Source: Isoetes taiwanensis (taxonomy: Eukaryota > Streptophyta > Lycopodiopsida > Isoetales > Isoetaceae). From it: a stretch of DNA of 64,000 nucleotides. Below, piece after piece: positions 32,478 to 43,086 of this stretch. Positions within the stretch are counted from its first letter, which is position 1, and every line of letters begins with the position of its first letter. The stretch is taken from assembly GCA_021234155.1 (NCBI GenBank), contig JAJEKV010000021.1:13949760-14013759 (forward strand). Reading direction: 5' to 3'. The notes under the pieces were generated by a model. That model was not told the origin of the DNA. It saw only the letters and a list, made by a program, of their open reading frames with translations, and ran no database searches. The translations under genes and the position numbers were made by a program.

Positions 32478-32502
32478 GACCCACTTTAATTAAATGCGAC
32501 TT
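32478..32502 (-). repeat. Right terminal inverted repeat
   Basis: Exact complement of 28840-28864. GTA (32503-32505) follows as the right target duplication. Confidence 0.9.
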
Positions 32503-33561
32503 GTATATTTTAGAAAGGGAAAAGGACATGTGTATAATAGGCATTTATGTTGATGACTGTGTGCTGGCAGCAAATAGTATGGACATTCTCAATAAATGTA
32601 AGGAGATATTAAAGGAAAAATATAAAATGACAGATTTAGGGGAATAGGGGAATTGTCAAAGTTTCTGGGAATCCAAATTGAAAGGGACAGAGCCAATAAA
32701 AGAATATCACTCTCTCAAGAGAAATATATAGATGCTGTATTAGAAAGATTTAATATGCAAGATTGCAATCCAGCCAGGTTGCCATTGACTGTAGGGGAAA
32801 AATTATCTAAGCAGACGTGTCCTAAAACTAAAAGTGAAAGAGAAGAAATGAGAAGAGTACCATACAGACAGCTGGTTAGAAGTTTGTTACATATTGCAAA
32901 CCATACTAGGCCTGACATAAGCTATATTGTGAATGTATTGAGCAGATACAATAGTGATCCAGGAAAACATCATTGGAAGGCAACAAAGAAAGTTTTAAGG
33001 TTTCTAAAGGGAACCAAAACAAGGGGAATTGCATATTGTGGAAATGATCTAGAACTAAGGGCATATGCAGATGCAGATTGGTGTGGGGATGTAGATGAAA
33101 GAAAATCAACATCTGGATATGTCTTAATGCTTGGAGGTGGTCCTGTGTGTTGGAGAACCAAAAAACAGTCATCCATATCTTTATCTACTGCTGAATCTGA
33201 ATATGCAGCTACAACTTTAGCAAGCAAAGAAATAATCTGGAGCAGGAGATTTTTGAGTGAATTGGGCATAATGCAAAGAAAAGGAACAACTTTGTTCTGT
33301 GACAGTCAAAGTTGTATAGCTATGTGCAAAAATCCAGTTATGCATGAGAGGACGAAACACATAGAGATGGAAATGCATTTTATCAGAGAAATGGTGAATA
33401 AAGGCATCATTGAGCTGGAATACATATGTTCTGAAAAACAGTTGGCAGACTTATTCACAAAAGGTTTAAGTTGTACCAGATTCTCAAAACTAGCAGAAGG
33501 AATAAATTGCATAGATATCAAAGATTATGATCTGAAAGGGGAATGTGAGAAAAGCAGATGA
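32503..33561 (+). pseudogene. Copia reverse transcriptase end and RNase H
   Basis: Resumes as YILEREKDMCIIGIYVDDCV, with the YVDD catalytic pair at about 32551. A stop (DLGE-TAG) and shift occur near 32645; then 302 open codons run to the end. RT and connection blocks: SKFLGIQIERD, RVPYRQLVRSLLHIANHTRP. RNase H blocks: AYADADWCGDVDERKSTSGY (D), SLSTAESEYAA (E), LFCDSQSCIAM (D), ERTKHIEMEMHFIRE, KQLADLFTKGL. All are standard for copia, and the RNase H residues are complete. Confidence 0.9.
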
Positions 33562-34278
33562 GATTAGGTTGTTCATATCATAATCTAGAGGTTCATATTG
33601 TTTCCTTAAGGGTGTTTCAGACTTATACTTGAAAAGGGGAACAACATAAAGAAACATTGTCTAGATAAATATTGTTGACAGTCAAATACACTTGAGGTTG
33701 AATGAGGTTGAGGCTAGATAAGCCACAGAACTGGGGAGATATGAAGAATTAAAATATTTACAGTTGAACATTAGCATGGTTATGCTAGTATATTGATATA
33801 CTAGTGAATGTTTAAATATGCAATGGTGAACCTATGGTGTAGTTGTGACGAAACCATTGGAAATTATTTGTAAATGGTAGGTTGACCTCAAGAACGGGTC
33901 GGTCCAATTATTTGGAGCCAAACCTGGTTCAAAAAGCTCGGTCTAATCAGAGCTTGACATACTGTACAGAGATAGAGATCGGTCCGGCAAAGAGGCCGGG
34001 ACTGATCGCTTAAGAGAAACCAAAAAGGAATAGAGTACACACTGGTGATACGGGTTAAGGAATTGAGTTTGAGTTTCGAAAAGATTCTTCACTATTGGTA
34101 ATAGCAAAGCATTGAAATGTTTGGAAGATATGAATGTTTGTTATTGCATTGATAACTATTTGGATAAACCATGGTTTTGAATTTCTTATATTGAACTCAA
34201 GATGCATATTATGTGATTCTAGTGCTTTAAGTGATTAAGGTTGGAATTTTGACATGATAAGTGCTGTAAATCCTAACA
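33544..34278 (+). repeat. Copia 3' LTR (start tentative)
   Basis: The right end CCTAACA is fixed by the 22-base match to the 5' remnant. The start is placed at TGTGAG (33544), directly after the purine-rich CTGAAAGGGGAA, which also encodes the last Pol residues (LKGEC). Without a complete 5' LTR the start cannot be proven. Length about 735 bases, AT-rich. Confidence 0.5.
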
Positions 34279-34695
34279 CATACCATTGCCTTCTGCCACT
34301 ACCCCCACAATCTTCTCGTCCCCTTCATCACTCCATAAGCGAGGTGCATCTGGATGTACGACGGAAATATAATTTTTTATATAGAAAAGTGACTCTTTCG
34401 CAAGCCACCCCTCTGCCATACTACCTTCAGGATGTGTTCTTTGACATCAATACCTTCATAAACCTTTCCAAGAAAAATATCCATCTCGCATGTACAGTTC
34501 CCGCGAGCTCCACTTTCTTAATAGATGTACCAAAAGATGGATTTGACTGTCAAGAAAGCTCGTAGGAAACTCCTTCTCCAACAAGCAACATGCCTCTGCC
34601 ATTTTCACTTTCATCTCTTCAATTTTGTCTTTCGGGATAGTTTTTTTACACATCCACCTATGAGGTCCCAAACAAAAAAAAAAACTTAGCCACAA
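34279..34695 (-). pseudogene. DUF4218 domain of the CACTA transposase
   Basis: The frame 34456-34695 reads CKKTIPKDKIEEMKVKMAEA, then CCLLEKEFPTSFLDSQIHLLVHLL, the first half of DUF4218, which follows TNP2 in plant CACTA proteins. Beyond it the minus strand continues in another frame with FMKVLMSKNTS and GRGVACERVTFLYKKL, the later part (usual R-P-E-G-S...AE). The function of DUF4218 is not known. The sequence stops at the copia LTR. Confidence 0.75.
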
Positions 34696-34880
34696 ATAAA
34701 ATAGACGGGGGACAATTAAATCAACATGGGTAACAACCTTATCACCTTTGATAGGGCACTTATTGCCTCCAAGGGTCCCTTGTCTAAAACTCCCCTAAAG
34801 GTCAGGGGCATGAAGAACTGCATGATCCAAACACCAAATATAAGTATGGGTTACAATTAATAGTAATGCATATGTGGACA

Positions 34881-35120
34881 TCAATTGCTTACATGCAAGA
34901 ACTTACGCCAGTCATGGGACTTTAAACCAGTCAACTCCCCAGTACTTGTGAATGAGGTTCGTAATGATTGCATATAACCAGTTGGTGTTCTAAGGGCCCT
35001 TAAATCAGCATAAATAGCTCGATGGTCAGCCCTAGCAATAACCCATTTTGCCGGAGGAACTGGTTGCCCTTCACCTCGGATCCATGTCTCTTTCTTTGTA
35101 TTACTTACCTTAAGGTCCAT
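34881..35120 (-). pseudogene. TNP2 C-terminal end
   Basis: LTGLKSHDWRKFLHVSN near the end is the conserved LKSHD block at the end of TNP2. Before it PPAKWVIARADHRAIYADLR matches the variable segment. A donor-like GT follows the exon. In frame with the element strand. Confidence 0.75.
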
Positions 35121-35482
35121 CCTGGCATTTGTTGTGTCTTTTTGACCAAATACATGCTTCTATAAAGAGTTTCCCACGTTCTTGAAGATATGCATCAAGT
35201 CTAAAAGGTGTTGAATCGATAGATCAGTCCAATATGGTAGTCTATAAAAAACAGACTTCCTTTTCATATTGGCAGTAAAAACTTCCTCCTTCGTGGCTTC
35301 CTCGCCACCACTCTATAATTCCTCATCCTCACTGCCTAGGTCGGCTACGACTTCCTCAGTTGCAGGTTCCCCCCCGTGGATTCCCCCCCCTCTTCCTTCT
35401 TTTCCCAACGCTCACCCCATTCTCGTATGGTAATTTTGCTTGGTGATTTTGTATAGTCTACAGTGCCACCGAATTATGCACG

Positions 35483-36108
35483 CTAGTTTTTGAAGGGGTG
35501 CATGAGCGGCAAATACTTTCTAAATCCCTCGTATACTACTTTCTTCAGATGCTTAGAGTGACGGTGCTGCAACTTTTCCCCACATATCATGCAAGGGAAG
35601 TGCCCCGATGTCTTAAACCCAGAACACTCGGCAAATCCAGGAAAGTCATGCATAGTCCATAATAGTATACCTCTAAGATTAAAAACGTCGTTTTTATGTG
35701 CATCGTAAACCTGAATACCTGTGTTCCACAAAGGCAGTAACTCATCCACAATTATTCTTAGGTACACATCTAAATTACTTGGTTTTCTCTTCCCAGGTAT
35801 CAATAAAGTCATAATAATGTACCCACTCTTCATCAACAACCATGGGGGTATGTTGTAGTTAACTAGCATCACTGGCCATGTAGACCACGCAGTCGATTGT
35901 GTACCATATGGGTTTACGCCGTCGGTGGCCATACGGGTTTACGCCATCGGTGGTTCTTTTCTAAAGTCAGGCCATGTCGCATCGACATGCTATCAAGCTG
36001 CACTGTCGCTCGAGACTCGCATCACATCATCGCTAGATGCATGTGTACCCGTGAAGTCCATTAGGCTAGCCAATGTCTTGCAACGGAACATCAGCTTTAA
36101 CCTATATC
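35483..36108 (-). pseudogene. TNP2 transposase core of the CACTA element
   Basis: From an acceptor (GATATAG) near 36108 the minus strand reads LKLMFRCKTLASLMDFTG, then VSSDSAA and, after stops near 35985, ATWPDFRKEP. The frame 35483-35932 continues ATDGVNPYGTQSTAWSTWPV, then YNIPPWLLMK, SGYIIMTLLIPGKRKPSNLD, LWTMHDFPGFAECSGFKTSG and PCMICGEK. This is the tnp2 family core; the DGVNP aspartate and the WTMHDFP block are intact. TNP2 cuts the element at its TIRs. A small duplication near 35920-35950 (GTAAACCCGTATGG) breaks the join. Confidence 0.85.
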
Positions 36109-37201
36109 ATCTCCCATATATAAAATTATGTGTGTTTTTTTGGTGATGTGGCAAGAGAAGATGACGTGTATGAGAGAATTAATTCCACATCAGATTAAGA
36201 TGGAGGGCCACGATTTCTTTAGGCAAGGTAGGGTTTGGGTCATTCTGGCAAGATGTGGGGCTCAGCTCCGGCTTCTTGTGGGATAAGAGGGAAGGGGAGG
36301 ATATGCAATTGGACAGATGCGTGGGAGAGGAAGCGGGAAGGCAAGGTCTGAGGAGCCATCGCCCTGGAGGTTATTTCTATCGCCTTGGATGTAAGAAACA
36401 GCCAGGGTGCCGCTTTTTCTTCTCCTTTTTCAGTTTGCTTTCATTTATTCTAATGCTAGTCGTGGCAGTGCAGGGAATTTGTAAAGCCGATCAAAGCCTT
36501 CTGTGATTGTAAACAATTTCTTAACTGTGATTTCTTGGGCCGAGTCAAGCTGTTTTCCCCTGTTTCGAGCCAAGCTCATGAATAAGTTCTGTTTTCCATG
36601 CCTTGCTTTCCCATGTTTCAAGCCAAGCTCATGAATAACTTCTGTTTTCCATTCTCTTTCTGATAGATGCATCTCTTACAACAGTGACTATTTCGCGAGC
36701 CCCTTTTAAATTAAAAGAGAGGCTTAGAAAAGCTAACTACCATATCTATTCTCAAGCACAGGCTGTACGTGTGATAGTGTAGCTACTATCGCAATTGCTG
36801 AAGCTCTGTAGATCGCCCAATCTTGTGAGCGTATGTATCCATGGGACAAATGGGCCTTCAATGAGTCCCTCTTATTCTGAACTCCTAGTTCCTGAGTGTA
36901 CTGATCCGGAATTTGAAGGGCGGTCGCATGATAATTGTCGATATTTTCTCTATTTCTCTGTAATCAAAGTAGGCAAATTTTCTGCCTGGGTGTGATTTGA
37001 AACTTTTATTCCTCTATACATGTTCATTTGCCCATTAAATCGTCCAATCCATGTTGAATTAGTTTGGTTATAGCTGAGGCCCTGGCTATGGTTCCATGGG
37101 TTTGCCGCATAAAATGGAAAAACCCATTGATACTTTCCGTAAGCATTTTCTCAAGGATTGATGCGTTCCCGCCTGTAAGCTGCCTAGATCGTGATGGGGT
37201 A

Positions 37202-37290
37202 GATAACGTCCTCTCCCGAGGAGTTATGGGCCAGGAAAATGGCCACGAGGCCATTTTCCTGGCCCATAACTCCGAGGGGAGGACGTTATC
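37202..37290. repeat. 89-bp near-perfect palindrome
   Basis: Left arm 37202-37244 starts GATAACGTCCTC and ends GGAAAATGGCC; right arm 37248-37290 is its complement apart from a small difference in the CTCCCGAGG part. The loop is only about 4 bases. It could be two ends of an inverted-repeat element lying back to back. Confidence 0.9.
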
Positions 37291-37291
37291 G

Positions 37292-38002
37292 GCCTTAACG
37301 TCCTTGGCCGAGGCATTTGGCAGATCCGCCATAGCCAAGCTTGGCAGCAGAAACAGGTGGTCTCTGTTTTCTCTGTTTTGGAACAGGTGGTCGTGGTGCA
37401 GCGACGAGCAAGGAGCCAGATTTGAACAGAGCAGGGCAGAGGAGAGCAGGATTTAAGCAGAGTAGAGCTGGATTTAAACAGAGCAGGGCAGAGCAGAGGG
37501 GGATTTAAGCAGAGTAGGGCAGAGCAGAGCAGGGCGACAGAGCAGAGTCGGATTTAAGCAGAGCAGAGCAAGGAGCCGGATTTCCTCAGAGATAAACAGG
37601 CAGGGGAGCCGGATTTGCTCAGAGCTGCGGGAAAAAGGAAGCGCACCTGCTAAAATCTTTGCGCACCTGTTGACAGAAACGCTGGTTCTGGTCATTGGCG
37701 ATGACAGAAATGCTGGTTCTGGCCATTGGCGATGACATTGGCGACTCGCGCTTCACATTCACAGGCTCGAAGTCGAAGAACCGAAAGGGTCGGATATGGC
37801 GGAGAGGGGCCGAAAGGGCGGGGTAAGAGAGCGTGGGGTTCATGCTTATGACGGCGTGGCAGCAGAGAAAATGTTATGGCCATAACATCTTTGTTATGGT
37901 CATAACCAATTGGGCCACATAATGTTACTGGACATAACATCTAGAGATCAACGGCTGAGATTAAACCCTATAGCTAAATGCTGAGGCCAAGGACGTTAAG
38001 GC
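37292..38002. mobile_element. 0.7-kb inverted-repeat element
   Basis: Ends GCCTTAACGTCCTTGGCC (37292-37309) and the complement at 37985-38002; the match extends to 27 bases with two or three differences. The interior has a purine-rich repeat zone (37430-37620) and a duplicated 30-bp phrase. No transposase, so MITE-like. No clear target duplication. Confidence 0.55.
37430..37620 (+). repeat. Purine-rich minisatellite GCAGAGCAGG
   Basis: Irregular tandem copies of a unit built from GCAGAGCAGGGCAGAGCAGA and GGATTTAAGCAG; at least five copies of GGATTTAA. Just to its right a 30-bp phrase containing AATGCTGGTTCTGG/AACGCTGGTTCTGG is present twice (37676-37735). Confidence 0.75.
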
Positions 38003-38805
38003 AGCATCTTAGTAGGGGAATTGCCACCCTTTCAATTAATTAAATGGTGCTTTGAGCACATGTCCCATAAAAGTACACCATTCTATTGTTATATTCTGTT
38101 GTTTTTTTCTAGCTTGACACTATATCCTCTAAGATAATACTTATAGAAGCATTTTTTTGCACATGGATAAATATGTAAACCTTAAAATATGTATGGCATA
38201 TAATACGCCCTGCCGTAATGTATGCATACTATGGCGCTATAATGGTTTGCATGGGTGGCGAGCTCCATTGTTAAAGACAGGCATGTGACATTTGTTAGTG
38301 CATTTGTTATGATGCTAGCTTAAATAAACATGCATTCCTTAAGATTGCATAAGTAGGCTATCCAAATTGATTTTCTAGATTTCACCCATGGTTACAATTT
38401 GTAAGCCTTTGGGCCATGAAGGGGATTCACTGAATATCGGCATACATGCAATAGATTTTGGAACTAATCATTCGCTTCCACATGGTGGGGGCTAGATTTA
38501 TGATTTGTTTACAATTGCCAGTTTAATTTGCCCAATGCTGCATCATTCCCCAAAGTTTTACATTGTTTTCTGCCTAATTAACATATACAAATTACTATCT
38601 AGTCCGTGCTCATTTTTAATTGTTCATTGTACAATGGCTTCAACAACAAAGATGTCTCTAGCAAGGAGCTTCTCGCATTTGAGATTCCCTAGCAAGGAGA
38701 TTTTTGCATTTCTTGCCGCTGAGATTTTAATGCAGCTACAGATGTGAATTCCCTGAATTTCTAAAACTAGATATTATTGTTCAAAATTCAAAGTCTCGCC
38801 CATAC

Positions 38806-38860
38806 CACTACTTCAAAAAACCCCTCGAACTATAGCGGCGGCAACGCCGCCGCTAAATCA
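38806..38860 (+). repeat. CACTA-type terminus inside the intron
   Basis: Begins CACTACTTCAAAAAACCCCT and is followed by the palindrome TAGCGGCGGCAACGCCGCCG (complete to CTA at 38855). This arrangement is typical of one plant CACTA family's end. It differs from the terminus at 55419, and no facing partner end was found nearby, so it is likely a stray terminus from another CACTA element. Confidence 0.55.
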
Positions 38861-38954
38861 TCTTGTAATATATTAGAATAAATTATATGTAACATATAAG
38901 TACTAAAAATAAGTGAATCTACAACTATTTGTGAGAAGTGGTGATGCATATACC

Positions 38955-39713
38955 TTGGGATTATTGGAAAGTGTTGAATAACCTTCTGAGGTATTGCTTT
39001 TCCCTTTAGGTCATTCCTGTATCTTGGTGCATTACATACGAGACAATAAGTGGACTTTTCATGCTCGGCAGGGGAAGTAGAAGATCATACAATCATTTGG
39101 ACATGCATGTATGACTTTGTAACCAAGGCCAGTCGCTTGAATCATTTTCTTAACTTGAGATCTGTCGGTAGGCATATTGTTCTTCTCTGGAAGGATCTTC
39201 TCGTGCAATAACCTGCGCATCAAAGAGTGGTAAGATAAAAAGATGGAGATGGTGGTAAGATAGAAAGAGTTGATAAGTATGTCATCTCAATAGAGCAGAG
39301 ACACTAGCATTGCTCCACTTGGACTTGGTTTGGAGATTGAGAATTAGCAGGCACGCCGACAAACGAGAGGTTCGAGACGCAGGAAACAACTGTGTTTCTG
39401 CTTCGATAACAATAGGATCATCGTCGATACGACCAGTCCTCGAGGGGTATCGCATATCTTCTACCATGTCCTCTCCACCACCATCCTCGACATCATCTAA
39501 GTCAATATCAGGTAATTCTTGAAGAGCGTGCAACATATCGAGCATCGGCTCGTCATGAAAGACTTCGTTCTCGGGTTCGTTAATAGGTTCATCCTCTTCA
39601 TATTGATCGTATGCAATATCTTCATATTGGTGCGCTCTGGCTTGAAATTCATGACGATAGGTTTCCCTTTGCCTGTAACTTAGAACTAATGGATCGGAAT
39701 GGATACCACCCTG
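38955..39713 (-). pseudogene. TNP2 N-terminal part of the CACTA transposase
   Basis: An acceptor (CTCATTCAG) near 39714 opens GGIHSDPLVLSYRQRETYRH, then an acidic linker (DEPINEPENEVFHDEPMLDM) and ETQLFPASRTSRLSACLLIL, NLQTKSKWSNASVS, matching the LFPG..LS.LS..L.LLNLK...WS..SF block before TNP2. After a short intron (about 39215-39290) a second exon reads LLHEKILPEKN, then KMIQATGLGYKVIHACPNDC and CLVCNAPRY; YxxIHACPNDC is the hallmark of this region. It ends FPIIPR at a donor. One frame break lies near 39065 (CRA/EKST). Confidence 0.8.
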
Positions 39714-39885
39714 AATGAGTTCATTAAACAGGAGTAACATATTAAGCATCATGTCAAATAATGTAATAAGTATAAAATACATACAACCATATGCATAGAC
39801 TCGTGAATGACAAAAAACATATTAAAAAAAAAAAATGCTCTTTATCCCCCCCCCCTCCCCCTCTTTTTTTTAAAGTACAACAATA

Positions 39886-40643
39886 CTATTGTTCCATCTC
39901 GAACGGGAGAGGTCTATCATAGTGATAGTTGATGAATAACTCATCTCCAATGTTTATGCTTTTAATAGCACACACCATGATAAATCTGCCTTTTACATAT
40001 CTTGTAAAAAAATCTTCCTCCCCTCCTTGACACTCTAAAAATTCACAATTGCATCGCTCACGATCGTCAGTAGAACTGTTGATGAACCCTCCTAGCCGAC
40101 CGTCAATAAGCTTCAACTCCTCATCACATGCCACCATATCTATCGATGCAGCATTCGAATTCCTTCCAAAAATCCTCATACGCCAAGCATATTTAGTCAA
40201 AGTTTGCCATCGTACTCAGGACCTGCATATGGCATTAATGGAATGTTGGTTCCTCGCTCTACTTCTACATGGGTGCCAAAGATAAAGCCGAATCCAACTT
40301 CGGGACAAATGCGGCTCCGCATAATGATGTATCTTCTTCCCCAATAAGCAAATTCTTGATCCATAGGGATAGACAAGTCTACCAGCCACAAGCCAAATGT
40401 CTTGCGGTCCCTGGCAAAGGGTCGGACAGTGAGGCCAAGTGTTCTTCGAGAATTTGCGACATATGCAACGTTCTCATGATTGTAGCCCTTCGTGTTCTTT
40501 CACGCAGGGAAACACTCAACGTTGAGCGGCACCCATCTATATTATTGATGAATTGGATTACTGCTTCGGTTTCATATGCCTCTATGGACAACATTAAATC
40601 AAAATCCACATCTATTTTGGAAGAGACATCAACATCATCTACC
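39886..40643 (-). pseudogene. SET-domain segment between transposase parts
   Basis: Three overlapping minus-strand frames (40379-40609, 40197-40391, 39886-40200) read as one protein with two frameshifts. SET blocks in order: GFGFIFGTHVEVERGTNIPL (G-x-G-x-F and the K/RGT...I strand), Y-A-G-P, GGFINSS in place of RFINHSC, RCNCEF, VKGRFIMVCAIKSINIGDEL and FINYHYD (the GEEL-x-YDY end). SET proteins methylate protein lysines with S-adenosylmethionine; here the NHSC cofactor motif is degraded (INSST), so activity is doubtful. The segment starts at a plausible acceptor (ATATGTAG, about 40643) and lies on the same strand as, and just before, the TNP2 N-terminus. The ~100 residues before the SET blocks are not recognised. 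Confidence 0.65.
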
Positions 40644-42894
40644 TACATATTTAGATATCATAAATATCTTGAATATATACTTGAACTGGGAGAGATACTA
40701 TAACAAAAAAAAAAAAACCGACTTGAACTAGTCTAGACTAGCACAAACATCAGCATTGGTCAATCCCGCCGCTGTCTTATCTGGCCATACAAGAACCGTA
40801 AAGTCCTAGATGGTACCATCCTTTCCTGGTATACAGCATCTATGTTATCATATAACATACCTTTCCTTGGTAAACAGATCATAGACAGATCCAACACTGA
40901 TCATAGACAGATCCAACATTGACCATACAATGACAGAACAATGCATCTAATAAGCATCATGCTTAAGAGCCTAAAATATTATCTGTGATGTAACCCTTAG
41001 ATTCAAGGCTTAAATCATAACAAAACTGCATTGCATTTCATGGCAGATTTTAAGATGCACAAGGCCAAAATGTGACAGCCAAAATGTTACTGTGCAACAA
41101 GAATGCTTCAAACATCATTTCTCATCATTTTTCAATTGGATATACATCAAAGAACTAGGCAAGCTAGTCAATGTCCCTGTTCTAACAAATTACACTAGGA
41201 GATTGCATCCTATTCAGAAAGCATTTAGCAAATACGAGACAAGAGGGACAAGCAATATGTGACTTTTTCAAAAACTTTATAGCAGTATATTAATGTCAGA
41301 ATATTGCATATACAATAATAAGAGCACTAGTTCAGGAAACCAGCTTTTGTGTTTTAATATAATCATGTAGGAAATACAATCATCCAGCATATGGCAGCCC
41401 TGCCAAAGTATGACCTGTCAAATGTTTTTCATTTAAACTAGAGGGGCCGATTTAGAGCATACAGCCAGCTAGATAAAGGCCCTAAGTACACAGCCTAATA
41501 GGCATTCAAACTGGTAATGGTTTATGTGAGAACCCATTACCTACAGACTAGAAAGTAACAGCCAAGATCAACTTGTAATACTTTGTAAAACCAGAAAAAG
41601 TGATAGATTACCTTAGCAGCGTTTTAAAAGTGCAAACCTAAAGTTACAATTTCCAAAATGGGTGATCAAATTCATGTATTTGTAGACAGTTTAAAATCTT
41701 CAATCCTCTGTGAAATAGTCATCATCTAATGCCAATTCCGCAGCTTACCTAAGATCTATTGGACAAAAGGAATACATTAAGAAGAGAAGCCCGTACCTGC
41801 AGCCAACCAATACATCATTAGCCTGATAAGGGTAAAGATGCAAGGGCCAAAAGGTACCTTAGGCTTCTCGGTTGTCAACCGATCACCTAATGTAGACCTT
41901 TTGCCCGTAGACAAAGTGAGCAACGTGAAAGTAAACTAGATAATCAAGACAAATACATTCATATCAGAAATAACTCTTTTAGAAATGACCATTCTACGAT
42001 GGATGAAAAAGTTTTTACTGCTTTAATAAAAGCTCAGATGCATTTTCCTGATCAAAACTTTATGCTGAAGTCATACAGAGACCACAACTATTAGCTTTCC
42101 TTTGTATTCACATATTAATCATAATAAAATGGATAAACAATAATGGAGAAAGGTTCACGTAACAAACTTAAGCATGCTGAGGTTTAAGAACCAAACAAGT
42201 CTCTATACATTGATCTTTACTTGTAGCTTAGATCTTAATTGTTACCTGACTTATAAGCATCACAAATTATCATTTGTAATACCGGTATATTTGATTGTGT
42301 AAGACATAAGCTCATCCACATTTTGAGTAACATAGACAAAACAAGCTTCAGCATATCCTTGCCTATGGAAACTCCATATTTTCTTGAAGAATGCTCCATA
42401 AGTTGAAGCATATGGTCTGTAACTCGTATACACTTAGGCCACAGTTTTATATGCCCTGATTTACACCGGAAAAACTCCACGGGAGCAAGACTATGGATTA
42501 TTTTTTACTCGTCATTCAAGCTACAAGCATGGCCAAATCTGTTACAGGCAATACCACATGGATTTATGCCCTGGAAGGACTAGGCAAACCATCTCCATAT
42601 GCCGTCCCTTGCAAACAGGCCGCAAACAGCTTCATGCAATCTTCCAGACCAATGCAATCTTCCATGCAATCTTCCAGACTGTGGCCATAGTTTTACAAAG
42701 AAGAAACCAGAAAAAACTGGATGTGAATCCATCTCTTGCAAGAATAAGCTTATCTTAGAAGCATCTGCTTGTAGCAAGATGTTCAAGCCAAAAAAAGGGG
42801 ACTAATTTGTATGAGACTTAACACAGAATCATCTGCCTGTAGCATGTCATTCAAGCCAAAAACAGGGCCGGATCTGCGACATATGAAAAATAAC

Positions 42895-43086
42895 TCATGG
42901 AAAAATATTCCAGGCTGAATCTGAAATCAGATTCTGGTCCCAAGGATCCACATATGGCAATACCCGGGAAAGATTGGTCAGAGCTTCTGTTCTAATTATA
43001 TTATGTATGCCAGGAAGTTTTGGGTAGAGCCCATCGCACCCAAGCTCAGAATAGACAGTAATCTGCGGCCTCCACTCGAAGATCAA
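42895..43086 (-). other. Exon-like stretch repeated in each array copy
   Basis: Reads WRPQITVYSELGCDGLYPKL followed by PGIHNIIRTEALTNLSRVLP and YVDPWDQNLISD. Equivalent stretches are at about 48160-48360 and 53430-53640; in copy 3 the surrounding frame is open for 130 codons (53321-53713). I recognise no domain. It may be an exon remnant of the gene from which the unit was copied. Confidence 0.25.

Larger units (their letters stand above)
28840..32502. mobile_element. TIR transposon carrying host gene fragments
   Basis: A 3,663-bp insertion in the copia RT with 25-bp perfect terminal inverted repeats that begin AAGTCGCATTTAATTAAAGT at 28840 and end with the complement at 32502. It has a 3-bp target duplication, GTA. 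No transposase was found inside, so it is non-autonomous. It contains exon-like gene pieces with splice signals (an AP2/ERF exon, a first exon with plausible transit peptide, a possible last exon), a palindrome cluster and a polypyrimidine tract. This resembles Pack-type gene-capturing elements. The TIR matches no superfamily I can name: it is not CACTA, and the duplication is not the TWA of PIF/Harbinger. Confidence 0.85.
17140..34278 (+). mobile_element. Ty1/copia LTR retrotransposon with two nested insertions
   Basis: Plus-strand element with the order LTR remnant, primer site, gag, protease, integrase, RT, RNase H, LTR. The gag is split by a LINE (17461-25800) and the RT by a TIR element (28840-32502). 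Removing both leaves about 5.1 kb, a normal copia size. Reading frames join across both insertion sites. The last 22 bases of the two LTRs are identical (17164-17185 and 34257-34278), but upstream of that the 5' LTR no longer matches and seems lost or replaced. Confidence 0.85.
36109..38954 (-). other. TNP2 intron with nested insertion
   Basis: The TNP2 protein joins directly from FPIIPR (donor AAG/GTATATGC at about 38954) to LKLMFR (acceptor near 36108), so everything between is intron. At 2.85 kb it contains an 89-bp palindrome, a 0.7-kb inverted-repeat element and a CACTA-type terminus at 38806, all listed separately. Apart from these I see no gene. Confidence 0.65.

Noticed and set aside
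31979-32493. Three long overlapping plus-strand open frames (150-163 codons)
   Set aside because: They are produced by the polypyrimidine tract: only P, L, S, F and C in all three frames. No gene.
37430-37620. Coding repeat protein in the GCAGAGCAGG region
   Set aside because: The open frames are short and compositional; no start context or domain.
42493-42805. Open frames conserved in all three array copies
   Set aside because: They are identical because the DNA copies are recent; overlapping frames on both strands are equally open and no domain is seen.
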